Source of the DNA: Legionella genomosp. 1
GTDB lineage: Bacteria; Pseudomonadota; Gammaproteobacteria; Legionellales; Legionellaceae
Reading direction: 5' to 3'
DNA: 6,248 nt
NCBI GenBank assembly: GCA_945865355.1
Contig: CAMBDN010000152.1
Coordinates: forward strand, 1 to 6,248
Part shown: one piece after another, positions 1-5,955 of the stretch
Position numbering within the stretch: the stretch's first letter is position 1
How the letters are laid out: each line of letters opens with the position of its first letter
Position numbers and translations under genes: made by a program
The notes under the pieces: generated by a model
What the model saw: the letters and a program-made list of their open reading frames with translations, nothing else
Databases searched by the model: none
Told to the model about the DNA's origin: nothing

Positions 1-1
1 A

Positions 2-262
2 CCGAAATCAATAATCGACCGGGTTAATCAATTGAGACCAGGGATGCCCATTCCCCCTTCATTATTGAAAGAATTATTGAAACATCGTGAAGCAGGAACA
101 ACTTGGATGAATCTAAACTCCCCCGATGTTGTTAAAAACAACCTAACGCCTTATGCCAAGCCAGCACCGGCCTCAACACCAACAATAAAGCCAGAACCAA
201 CGCCAGTGGTAACAACAGCACCAACCCCGTTACCAACCAAGCAAAAGCCAACCCCTTATTAA
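2..262 (+). CDS. C-terminal end of an unrecognised protein with a Pro/Thr-rich tail (5' partial)
   Basis: The reading frame is open from the left edge to a TAA at 260-262, giving 86 visible residues, so this is most simply the end of a gene that begins outside the window. There is a TTG at 32 and an ATG at 44 in frame, but neither has a convincing ribosome binding site. The visible part has two halves. The first (to about residue 50) is mixed and probably helical, with a PGMPIPPSLLKELLKH stretch. The second is a low-complexity tail of about 35 residues dominated by Pro, Thr, Ala and Lys, with PTP/PEP/PAP steps, ending in KPTPY. Such tails are usually extended linkers or surface or envelope-spanning segments. 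No signal peptide, membrane segment or catalytic motif is visible. I do not recognise the family and assign no function. Confidence 0.55.
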   Translation, partial: PKSIIDRVNQLRPGMPIPPSLLKELLKHREAGTTWMNLNSPDVVKNNLTPYAKPAPASTPTIKPEPTPVVTTAPTPLPTKQKPTPY

Positions 263-290
263 TCCCCAAGAAACCTTGTCGCTAATCAAT

Positions 291-327
291 CGTAGCCCGT
301 ATGAAGCGTAGTGAAATACGGGCTACG
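291..327. repeat. REP-like palindromic element (12-bp perfect stem)
   Basis: Arms 291-302 (CGTAGCCCGTAT) and 316-327 (ATACGGGCTACG) are exact reverse complements around a 13-nt loop. The sequence style, with GTAGCCC, a loop containing GAAGCGTAG and then GGGCTAC, resembles the dispersed REP elements found between genes in many gammaproteobacteria. It lies 28 bp after the stop codon of the upstream gene, so it could stabilise or end that transcript. It is not a classic intrinsic terminator, because no T-run follows the stem directly. The A-rich run at about 341-348 is over 10 nt away. Confidence 0.75.
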
Positions 328-399
328 GTAAGTGATGATAAAAAAAATTTTAGACCACAATCCTTGCAAGGGTGTCATCGCAGTTTTTCAATGGTCCCC

Positions 400-428
400 T
401 TGCTAACAGACAGCAACTCTTCTAACAT
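400..428 (+). promoter_or_regulatory. Weak sigma70-like promoter candidate for the aldolase-like gene
   Basis: TTGCTA at 400-405 and TAACAT at 423-428 are 17 bp apart, each matching 4 of 6 consensus positions. The implied start of transcription near 435 would give a leader of about 30 nt. Chance occurrence in AT-rich DNA is quite possible. Confidence 0.3.
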
Positions 429-464
429 TGGAATAAATTTCAGTCTAATTAGCGAACAAAAACT

Positions 465-1022
465 ATGATGATAGATAAGATAACTGATAACCAATCAATT
501 ATTATTACTCTAGATGTCGATGGGCATTTATTTGAGAAGCTGCAAAAAATTACTCAAGCCGGATTGTCTGTTGTTGAAATTAATTCAACCGATCCGGTCC
601 TGCTCACCACGGCATTAAATAAGTTTCCGCAGTTACGCATTGGCGCCGGCAATGTTGTTAATACACAGCAATTGGAAGACTGTTACCAAGCAGGGGTTCA
701 CTTTGTCACAAGTCCTGGGTTCTTAGCCGCGATTGCGCAAACAGCTAACGTATATTCCATCAATTACTTACCTGGGATAGCTACCCTTTCCGAGGCTATG
801 CAAGCGCAATCTTTAGGTGTCTCTCATGTGCGTCCTTTCCCAGCAACTTTATCTTTTTGCACTTTATTAAATAAGTACCTACCTCAGCTTCGATTATTGC
901 CTGCTGAAATTGAATGGGACGAGGTTGAACACTATCTCACGCTACCTGCTGTTATCGCTGTGAGCATCATAAATCCTGAAAGTAAACAACTACAAGCACT
1001 AAGCACCGCCGTCCTTGCTTAA
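465..1022 (+). CDS. KDPG/KHG aldolase-family protein, probably catalytically altered
   Basis: The 185-residue product resembles Eda, the class I aldolase that cleaves 2-keto-3-deoxy-6-phosphogluconate to pyruvate and glyceraldehyde-3-phosphate. Family landmarks occur in order: AGLSVVEI (residues 32-39, E38 matching the catalytic Glu45 of E. coli Eda), GAGNVVN (60-66), AGVHFVTSPGF (76-86), LPGIATLSEAM (102-112) and PFPA (124-127). Several key features are missing. The Schiff-base lysine (E. coli Lys133 in FKFFPA) aligns with R123. The substrate-binding Arg after the Glu is replaced by NSTDP. The C-terminal phosphate-binding TGG segment is absent, and the protein is about 28 residues shorter than Eda. 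It is therefore a degenerate paralogue, perhaps non-catalytic or with another role. ATG codons at 465 and 468 are both possible starts, and no strong Shine-Dalgarno is present. Its 3' end overlaps that of the convergent lspA by 24 bp. The fold assignment is fairly sure, the function is not. Confidence 0.85.
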   Translation: MMIDKITDNQSIIITLDVDGHLFEKLQKITQAGLSVVEINSTDPVLLTTALNKFPQLRIGAGNVVNTQQLEDCYQAGVHFVTSPGFLAAIAQTANVYSINYLPGIATLSEAMQAQSLGVSHVRPFPATLSFCTLLNKYLPQLRLLPAEIEWDEVEHYLTLPAVIAVSIINPESKQLQALSTAVLA

Positions 1023-1469
1023 CCCTTGGAAAAACAATAAAAACGCACCAATGCAGATCGCGCTATCGGCCAAATTAAAAACGGGCCAATGAAAACGATG
1101 ATAATACACTTCTATAAAATCAATAACATGACCCAAGTACACGCGATCGATAAGATTACCAATCGCACCCCCTAAAATCAGGCTAAATGCCAGTAATTGC
1201 CAACGATTTCTGGAGGGTAATCGCAATATGACAACCACTATGATGATACTCATCACCGCACTAAATCCTGCAAAAGCCCAACGCGGCCAATCACCTGCAT
1301 CCCTTAAAAAACTAAATGCAGCGCCAGTATTATATGCTAAGGTCATATTAAGCATAGAGAAAACGGGTTCTGGATGGTAAAGAATCAATACTTGAGAGGC
1401 CCAATATTTGCTAGCCTGATCAGTTAGAACAACAACCAGCGCAATCATAAACCAAAGCCATTTTCTCAT
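999..1469 (-). CDS. lspA: Lipoprotein signal peptidase (signal peptidase II)
   Basis: LspA is the inner-membrane aspartyl protease that removes signal peptides from prolipoproteins after Lgt has lipidated the +1 cysteine. The 156-residue product is near the family length (E. coli 164) and has four hydrophobic segments, roughly residues 5-15, 64-82, 92-103 and 133-148. Conserved blocks are all present: TDQASK (16-21), AYNTGAAFSF (45-54), GNLIDR (104-109), HVIDFI (114-119) and FNLADSAI (131-138). D117 and D135 align with the catalytic dyad defined in the Pseudomonas aeruginosa structure. D17, K21, N47, N105, D108 and R109 are the usual conserved supporting residues. Its ATG overlaps the ileS stop as ATGA, and no strong ribosome binding site is seen, so translational coupling to ileS is likely. 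It is the last gene of the operon. No fkpB or ispH follows, unlike in E. coli. Confidence 0.97.
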   Translation of the reverse strand: MRKWLWFMIALVVVLTDQASKYWASQVLILYHPEPVFSMLNMTLAYNTGAAFSFLRDAGDWPRWAFAGFSAVMSIIIVVVILRLPSRNRWQLLAFSLILGGAIGNLIDRVYLGHVIDFIEVYYHRFHWPVFNLADSAICIGAFLLFFQGLSKDGGA

Positions 1470-4264
1470 GCAAAATGTCTCAATTCATCCGTTCCACTAA
1501 TATTACCAACGCAACGCTGACATAACTCGGGATGCGTCTTATCGGTACCTACATCCTCACAACGGTGCCAACAGCGACCGCATTTAGGGCTAGTACTCGC
1601 TTGTACGCTGATAGCGACGCCAAGTTCCTCATTATGCAGGAGCTCTTCAGGACGCTCGCTCATTGGCAGAACAGTTGCTGAAGACGTGATCAAGATAAAG
1701 CGTAATTCATCTCCTAATTTCCTCAGCAATTCTTCTGCACCAGTAGAGGCATATAACGTAACTTCAGCAGCTAAGGCTGAGCCAATATGGCCTGCCTGAC
1801 GTTGATGCTCTAAAGCCTTGTTTACTTCATCACGTATAGCAAACACTTGTTGCCAATCCGTCATCGATACGTTTTTGACTTCAGGCCACGCCTGATACCA
1901 ACTCTCCAAAAATACTGATTCACCATCATGACCCGGTATGGCTTGCCAAATTTCTTCGGCAGTAAATGAAAGAATTGGAGCCAACCAACGTGTTAATGCA
2001 TGCACAATATGGTACATCGCCGTTTGGCAGGAGCGTCTGGCATTACTGTTGACAGCGGTGGTGTATTGCCTATCTTTGATGATATCAAGATAGAAACTTC
2101 CCATATCAACAGCACAAAAATTATGAATTTTTTGATAAATAACGTGAAAATGATACTGCTCATAAGCACTAAGTATCTCTTCTTGTATTTGCTGGCATCG
2201 CTTGATTGCCCAGCGATCCAGCTCAACCAATTTGTCGCCATCAAGCAAATCACGTTCTGGATCAAAATCGAATAAATTGGCCAGTAAGAAACGAGATGTA
2301 TTGCGGATCCGCCGATAGGCATCTGCATTACGCTTAATGATTTCATCGGAGATACTAACTTCATTGCGATAATCTGTAGAAGATACCCATAAACGCAAAA
2401 TATCAGCGCCATGCTGACTAATTAGCTGATCAAGAGCGACATAATTACCCTTTGACTTAGATAATTTTTTGCCTTCGGCATCAACTGTATAACCATGAGT
2501 AAGCACTGTTTTATAGGGTGGTTCTCCGTACATCGCAACCGCAGTGGTCAATGATGAATTAAACCAGCCCCGATGTTGATCTGAACCCTCAAAGTATACA
2601 TCCGCGGGAAGTCCTAATGCCTCACCATGTTTTAATACACAAAAATGTGAAACACCTGAGTCAAACCATACATCCAATGTATCGTTAATTTTTTCATATA
2701 CCTCTGCATCAGCACCTAATAGTTGGCTGGCCTCTAAATCAAACCAGGCATCAATCCCTGTCTTCTCGATTCGTTTTGCAACCTGTTCAATTAATTGAAC
2801 CGTATTGGGATGTAACTCACGTGTGGTTTTGTGCACAAACAAAGGCATCGGTGTACCCCAGGATCTTTGCCTTGAAACACACCAATCAGGTCTTTTTTCA
2901 ACCATATCAGTGATGCGTGCCATTCCCCATTCGGGAACCCAGTTGACTCGACCAATTTGTGACGTCAGTGCACTACGCAAACCATTTTTATCCATTGCGA
3001 TAAACCATTGGGGTGTAGCGCGAAAGATGACCGGTGTTTTATGCCGCCAGCAATGGGGATAGCTGTGCTGAACCATTTCGTCATGTAACAAGGTATGATG
3101 CTGACGCAATACATCGAGAATTTGTGCATTTGCTTTCAACACATGTAGTCCTGCAAACAAGGGAACATCGCTCGCATAGCAACCATTCGCCAAAACCGGA
3201 TTAATCAATGGTAATTTATTAGCCTGTCCCACAAAATAGTCATCGGGTCCATGCGCAGGAGCTGTGTGCACACAACCAGTTCCTGCTTCAGTCGTTACGT
3301 GCTCGCCCAGGACAATTGGAACCTGGCGATCATTAAATGGATGCTGCAATAGGACTTTATCGAACACTTTCCCATGAACGGTTCCACGCACAGAAAAATT
3401 ATCAATATTAAAACGTTCCATCACGGAGGTTACCAAATCAACAGCAACAAGAAAATAGTTATCCCCCGCCTCAACCAACGCATACTCAAGGGCAGGATGC
3501 AAACAGACTGCTTCATTGGCAGGCAGTGTCCAAGGTGTAGTTGTCCATATAGGAACAATCACTGATTTTTGTGGTAATTTGCTATCTACTTTAGCAAGAA
3601 TATCATTTGGATTCAGCGCATAAAAAGCCACATCAATTGACGGTGACGTTTTATCCTCGTAATCAACCTCTGCTTCAGCAAGTGATGACCCACAATCAAT
3701 ACACCAATGAACCGGCTTAAACCCTTGCTGCAAATGACCATTATCAATAATTTTTGCCAAAGCACGTACAATATTTGCTTCGTAAGTAAAGTTCATCGTT
3801 GCATAGGGATTTTGCCATTCACCAAAAACACCTAAACGTTGAAACTCATCGCGTTGAATATCAATTTGACTGGCAGCGTAATCACGACATCGCTTTCGAA
3901 ACTCAGAGACACTTACCTTAACGCCAGCTTTACCAATTTTCTTTTCTACATTAAGCTCGACAGGTAAACCATGGCAATCCCAACCTGGTAAAAATGGGGC
4001 GTCAAAACCGCTGAGTGTTTTAGACTTTATAATAATGTCTTTAAGAATTTTATTGAGAGCATGACCACAATGTAGGTGTCCGTTAGCATAAGGAGGGCCA
4101 TCATGAAGAATGAATCGTTTTCTCCCAGTCCGCGCTGCACGGATTTTTGCATACACGCCTTTCGTTACCCAATCAGCCAGCATTTGCGGTTCACGTTGAG
4201 CGAGACTTGCCTTCATTGGAAACGTGGTATTGGGTAAATTTAACGTGTCTTTATATTCGGTCAT
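1466..4264 (-). CDS. ileS: Isoleucyl-tRNA synthetase, class I, zinc-containing bacterial type
   Basis: IleS charges tRNA-Ile with isoleucine in the cytoplasm and edits misactivated valine. The 932-residue product is full length (E. coli 938) and keeps nearly E. coli numbering. The ATP-binding signature is GPPYANG (56-62) followed by HCGH (65-68), a HIGH variant with Cys in place of Ile. The editing (CP1) insertion carries WTTTPWTLPANEA from residue 240 (T241-T243), and HTAPAHGPDD with H333 and D342, the known editing residues. The KMSKS loop reads KLSKS at 600-604, in EGKKLSKSKGN. An anticodon-binding domain follows. The C-terminal zinc ribbon has C895, C898, C915 and C918. The domain order is Rossmann catalytic core split by CP1, then the helical anticodon domain, then zinc finger. 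Its 5' end overlaps ribF by 14 bp and its 3' end overlaps lspA by 4 bp. An AAGAG sequence 9 nt before the ATG may serve as the ribosome binding site. Confidence 0.98.
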   Translation of the reverse strand: MTEYKDTLNLPNTTFPMKASLAQREPQMLADWVTKGVYAKIRAARTGRKRFILHDGPPYANGHLHCGHALNKILKDIIIKSKTLSGFDAPFLPGWDCHGLPVELNVEKKIGKAGVKVSVSEFRKRCRDYAASQIDIQRDEFQRLGVFGEWQNPYATMNFTYEANIVRALAKIIDNGHLQQGFKPVHWCIDCGSSLAEAEVDYEDKTSPSIDVAFYALNPNDILAKVDSKLPQKSVIVPIWTTTPWTLPANEAVCLHPALEYALVEAGDNYFLVAVDLVTSVMERFNIDNFSVRGTVHGKVFDKVLLQHPFNDRQVPIVLGEHVTTEAGTGCVHTAPAHGPDDYFVGQANKLPLINPVLANGCYASDVPLFAGLHVLKANAQILDVLRQHHTLLHDEMVQHSYPHCWRHKTPVIFRATPQWFIAMDKNGLRSALTSQIGRVNWVPEWGMARITDMVEKRPDWCVSRQRSWGTPMPLFVHKTTRELHPNTVQLIEQVAKRIEKTGIDAWFDLEASQLLGADAEVYEKINDTLDVWFDSGVSHFCVLKHGEALGLPADVYFEGSDQHRGWFNSSLTTAVAMYGEPPYKTVLTHGYTVDAEGKKLSKSKGNYVALDQLISQHGADILRLWVSSTDYRNEVSISDEIIKRNADAYRRIRNTSRFLLANLFDFDPERDLLDGDKLVELDRWAIKRCQQIQEEILSAYEQYHFHVIYQKIHNFCAVDMGSFYLDIIKDRQYTTAVNSNARRSCQTAMYHIVHALTRWLAPILSFTAEEIWQAIPGHDGESVFLESWYQAWPEVKNVSMTDWQQVFAIRDEVNKALEHQRQAGHIGSALAAEVTLYASTGAEELLRKLGDELRFILITSSATVLPMSERPEELLHNEELGVAISVQASTSPKCGRCWHRCEDVGTDKTHPELCQRCVGNISGTDELRHFA

Positions 4265-5201
4265 AAGTATTTTCTCTTGTATTAAACCAATTTTTTGCTG
4301 TTGCTATATCCTGGTGGATCTGGGCGACCAAAGTATCCACTGAAGTAAATTTCATTTCATCTCTTAATTTATTGACAAAACACACCTGAACCATCTCACC
4401 ATACATTGACTCATCAACATCAAATAAATGAACTTCAAGAACGTTTTTATCCCCACCTATCGTTGGCCGACAGCCCAGATTGGCAACACCCATTGATATA
4501 GGCTTCCCTTGACGAACCACCTTCACACAAAAGACACCTTTCATCGGCAAATTGGAACGTCGCAAACTCAAATTAGCCGTAGGTACGCCCCACTGCCGGC
4601 CACGACCATCACCATGAACGACCCGACCACACATACTGTATGTTCGTCCCAAAAATTTTGCTGCAAAATCCAGGTCACCTGCTTGTAGAGCCTGTCTAAT
4701 TTTAGTTGAACTAACGCGTTGATTTTCAATAAAAAAATCATTGAATGGTTGTACAATACAACCCGTTTCATCACTTAACTCGTTCAATAGGACGATATCT
4801 CCAAGACGACCCTGCCCAAATCGGAAATCCTCACCGATTAGCAAGTATTTGGCTTGTACTAATGAAAAAATAGTGCGTTTGGCAAATTCAGTCGCAGCGA
4901 TCGATGCCAAATGATCATCAAATTTTAAACAGCACACATAATCAACGCCAAATTGACGAAGAGCGTCCAATTTCTCTCGAAAACTGGAGAGCCTAGCCGG
5001 TGCTTGTTGACCACGAAAATATTCAGTAGGCTGTGGCTCAAATAGCAACACCAGCACCGGCAGCCCCTTACGCTCAGCTTCTAAGCGCAGCGTTTTTAAG
5101 AGTGCTTGATGTCCTCGATGGACTCCATCAAAATTTCCAATCGTAGCTGCGGTGCCTACGCTTAGTTCTGAGAGTTGTTGAAAACCACGCAATAATTTCA
5201 T
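4251..5201 (-). CDS. ribF: Bifunctional riboflavin kinase / FMN adenylyltransferase (FAD synthetase)
   Basis: RibF phosphorylates riboflavin to FMN and then adenylates FMN to FAD in the cytoplasm. From the ATG at 5201 the product is 316 residues (E. coli 313) and begins MKLLRGFQQL, like E. coli MKLIRG. The N-terminal nucleotidyltransferase domain (about 1-180) shows TIGNFDGVHRGH (20-31), FEPQP (54-58), IGEDFRFGQGRLGD (122-135) and RVSSTKIR (162-169). The C-terminal flavokinase domain shows GRVVHGDGRGR (192-202), GVPTANL (205-211), KGVFCV and a later NLGCRPT...LEVHLFD segment. The frame extends upstream to a TTG at 5222, giving seven more residues. I reject that start because it is atypical for the family and lies at the predicted transcription start. 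The ribosome binding site is weak. It is the first gene of the ribF-ileS-lspA operon and overlaps ileS by 14 bp. Confidence 0.97.
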   Translation of the reverse strand: MKLLRGFQQLSELSVGTAATIGNFDGVHRGHQALLKTLRLEAERKGLPVLVLLFEPQPTEYFRGQQAPARLSSFREKLDALRQFGVDYVCCLKFDDHLASIAATEFAKRTIFSLVQAKYLLIGEDFRFGQGRLGDIVLLNELSDETGCIVQPFNDFFIENQRVSSTKIRQALQAGDLDFAAKFLGRTYSMCGRVVHGDGRGRQWGVPTANLSLRRSNLPMKGVFCVKVVRQGKPISMGVANLGCRPTIGGDKNVLEVHLFDVDESMYGEMVQVCFVNKLRDEMKFTSVDTLVAQIHQDIATAKNWFNTRENTYDRI

Positions 5202-5230
5202 TGTGCCCGAAAAACCAAACAAAACCGGTG

Positions 5231-5259
5231 ATTATACCTAGTTAATTACTAGATGCGAA
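5231..5259 (-). promoter_or_regulatory. Sigma70-like promoter of the ribF-ileS-lspA operon, with a dyad in the spacer
   Basis: On the minus strand a perfect TATAAT (5231-5236) is preceded at 17 bp by TTCGCA (5254-5259), which matches TTGACA at 4 of 6 positions. Transcription would start near 5224, leaving a short leader of about 23 nt before the ribF ATG at 5201. The spacer contains the inverted repeat CTAGT-TAATT-ACTAG at 5238-5252, which could be an operator or simply AT-rich chance. No FMN riboswitch is possible in so short a leader. Confidence 0.65.
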
Positions 5260-5280
5260 GCATGTTGCTCTAAATGTATT

Positions 5281-5374
5281 GATTACTCCCTTTGACAAGG
5301 AGGCTAGAAAAGATTTTTTTATAAGAGCATCTACGAATCCTTCCTAACCTCCCTTTGTCAAAGAGAGGTACTTC
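5281..5374. repeat. Inverted pair of short repeat units (MITE-like or long hairpin)
   Basis: The left arm (5281-5315, read in reverse complement) and the right arm (5336-5374) share the pattern AATC-TT-CTA-CCTCC, then TTGTCAAAG-GAG-TA. They differ by a few substitutions and a two-base gap, with about 20 bp between the arms. The right unit alone also folds, because CCTC-CTTTG-TCAAAG-GAGG is a near-palindrome (about 5349-5368). Such CTCCCTTTGTCAAAGGGAG units look like dispersed intergenic repeats. The element lies between usp and ribF, both transcribed leftward, so it may fold in the usp 3' transcript and limit read-through. No U-run follows on the minus strand, so it is not a classic intrinsic terminator. 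No clear target-site duplication was found. Confidence 0.6.
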
Positions 5375-5397
5375 AAAAACATGAAATGAGACTAACT

Positions 5398-5826
5398 CTA
5401 CAAAGTTGATGAACGAACAATCAATACGTCACAGTCAGCACCATGTAGAATCGCATTAGCCGTTGAGCCAAGTAACAGTGCAAGTCCATGTTTCCCATGG
5501 CTACCCGTCACAATTAAATCGACTTTATGTTCCTGAGCGACTCGCAACACTTCATTTTTGGTTGATCCAAACTCAATCAACCGGTGCTTCGCATCAACGC
5601 CTAACCGCTCAGCAAGTGCATTAAGCTCTTTTTCTGCTTGTTCTCGAATCGATACCTCCACTTCGGCAAAACCGGCAAAACCTGGGTACGCGTAAGCAGG
5701 GATGGGCTCAACCACATGCACTAGGATCAATTCCGCATTATTTTCATCTGATATTTTTTTTGCTTTGTGAGCTGCACTTATTCCCACATCATCAAAATCT
5801 GTTGCAAATAAAACCTTCTTATACAT
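5398..5826 (-). CDS. Universal stress protein, UspA family
   Basis: This is a single-domain Usp protein of 142 residues, the normal length, soluble and cytoplasmic, normally dimeric. It starts with KKVLFATDF (3-11), the first beta strand with the nucleotide-contacting Asp (D10). The C-terminal glycine loop reads TGSHGKHGLALLLGSTANAIL (107-127), followed by DVLIVR. G108-x2-G111-x8-G120-S121 resembles the ATP-binding G-2x-G-9x-G(S/T) motif but is one residue shorter, so ATP binding is possible but not assured. The insert PIPAYAYPGFAGFAEVEV (41-58) is typical of some proteobacterial members. The ATG is well supported: AAGGAG at 5832-5837 lies 5 nt upstream. It is transcribed in the same direction as ribF but 196 bp away, so it is probably a separate unit. 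Its upstream region is shared with the divergent gene at 5956. Usp proteins support survival under starvation or stress; the specific role here is unknown. Confidence 0.93.
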   Translation of the reverse strand: MYKKVLFATDFDDVGISAAHKAKKISDENNAELILVHVVEPIPAYAYPGFAGFAEVEVSIREQAEKELNALAERLGVDAKHRLIEFGSTKNEVLRVAQEHKVDLIVTGSHGKHGLALLLGSTANAILHGADCDVLIVRSSTL

Positions 5827-5831
5827 TTTAT

Positions 5832-5837
5832 CTCCTT
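5832..5837 (-). promoter_or_regulatory. Strong Shine-Dalgarno of the usp gene
   Basis: The minus strand reads AAGGAG, then five bases, then ATG at 5826. It is the only textbook ribosome binding site seen in the window and fixes the usp start. A TATATT at 5874-5879 (minus) could be the -10 box, but no good -35 box accompanies it. Confidence 0.8.
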
Positions 5838-5897
5838 ATTGTTCCTGCACCCTATGGATGAAAGACTAGCAGAAATATAGCTTGGATTGAAGAGAAT

Positions 5898-5926
5898 TTC
5901 CCAGTTAGGCGTGATTACGATAAAAT
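5898..5926 (+). promoter_or_regulatory. Promoter candidate for the PnuC-like gene
   Basis: TTCCCA at 5898-5903 (4 of 6) and TAAAAT at 5921-5926 (5 of 6) are 17 bp apart. They predict a start near 5933 and a leader of about 23 nt. The site lies in the 129-bp intergenic region shared with the divergent usp gene. Confidence 0.4.
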
Positions 5927-5955
5927 ATCTGCGTATTTATAGACGACAGGTCATC

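Larger units (their letters stand above)
263..464. other. Gene-free gap before the aldolase-like gene
   Basis: No plausible coding region is seen here on either strand. Besides the hairpin at 291-327, the gap holds a perfect 10-bp palindrome at 362-371 (CCTTGCAAGG). A 7-bp inverted pair, GCAAGGG at 366-372 and CCCTTGC at 397-403, could form a competing stem. An A/T tract lies at about 339-352. The last 65 bp probably carry the promoter and leader of the downstream gene. No tRNA or known riboswitch fold was recognised. Confidence 0.5.

Noticed and set aside
62..71. HIGH motif Cys variant (residues 65-68 of IleS, at 4061-4072) as a sign of altered function; coordinates here are only a placeholder near the window start
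   Set aside because: The second HIGH position is variable in class I synthetases, and every other catalytic, editing and zinc residue is intact. The true location is 4061-4072 on the minus strand.
1993..2412. Open frames of 91-139 codons inside ileS on both strands
   Set aside because: They lie wholly within the well-supported IleS coding region, lack ribosome binding sites and read as low-quality protein; they are shadows of ileS.
2805..3565. Two + strand open frames (2805-3062 and 3374-3565)
   Set aside because: They are antisense to the conserved catalytic and editing domains of IleS, with no promoter or family resemblance.
4568..4774. Minus-strand open frame of 68 codons
   Set aside because: It is an out-of-frame shadow within ribF that overlaps conserved flavokinase motifs.
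5202..5222. Upstream TTG start for ribF (seven extra residues)
   Set aside because: The family starts with MKL-RG, matching the ATG at 5201, and the TTG falls at the predicted transcription start, leaving no room for a ribosome binding site.
5281..5320. Intrinsic terminator on the + strand, from the CTCC...GGAG stem and T-run
   Set aside because: The T-run starts well after the short stem, and no + strand gene ends nearby that would use it.
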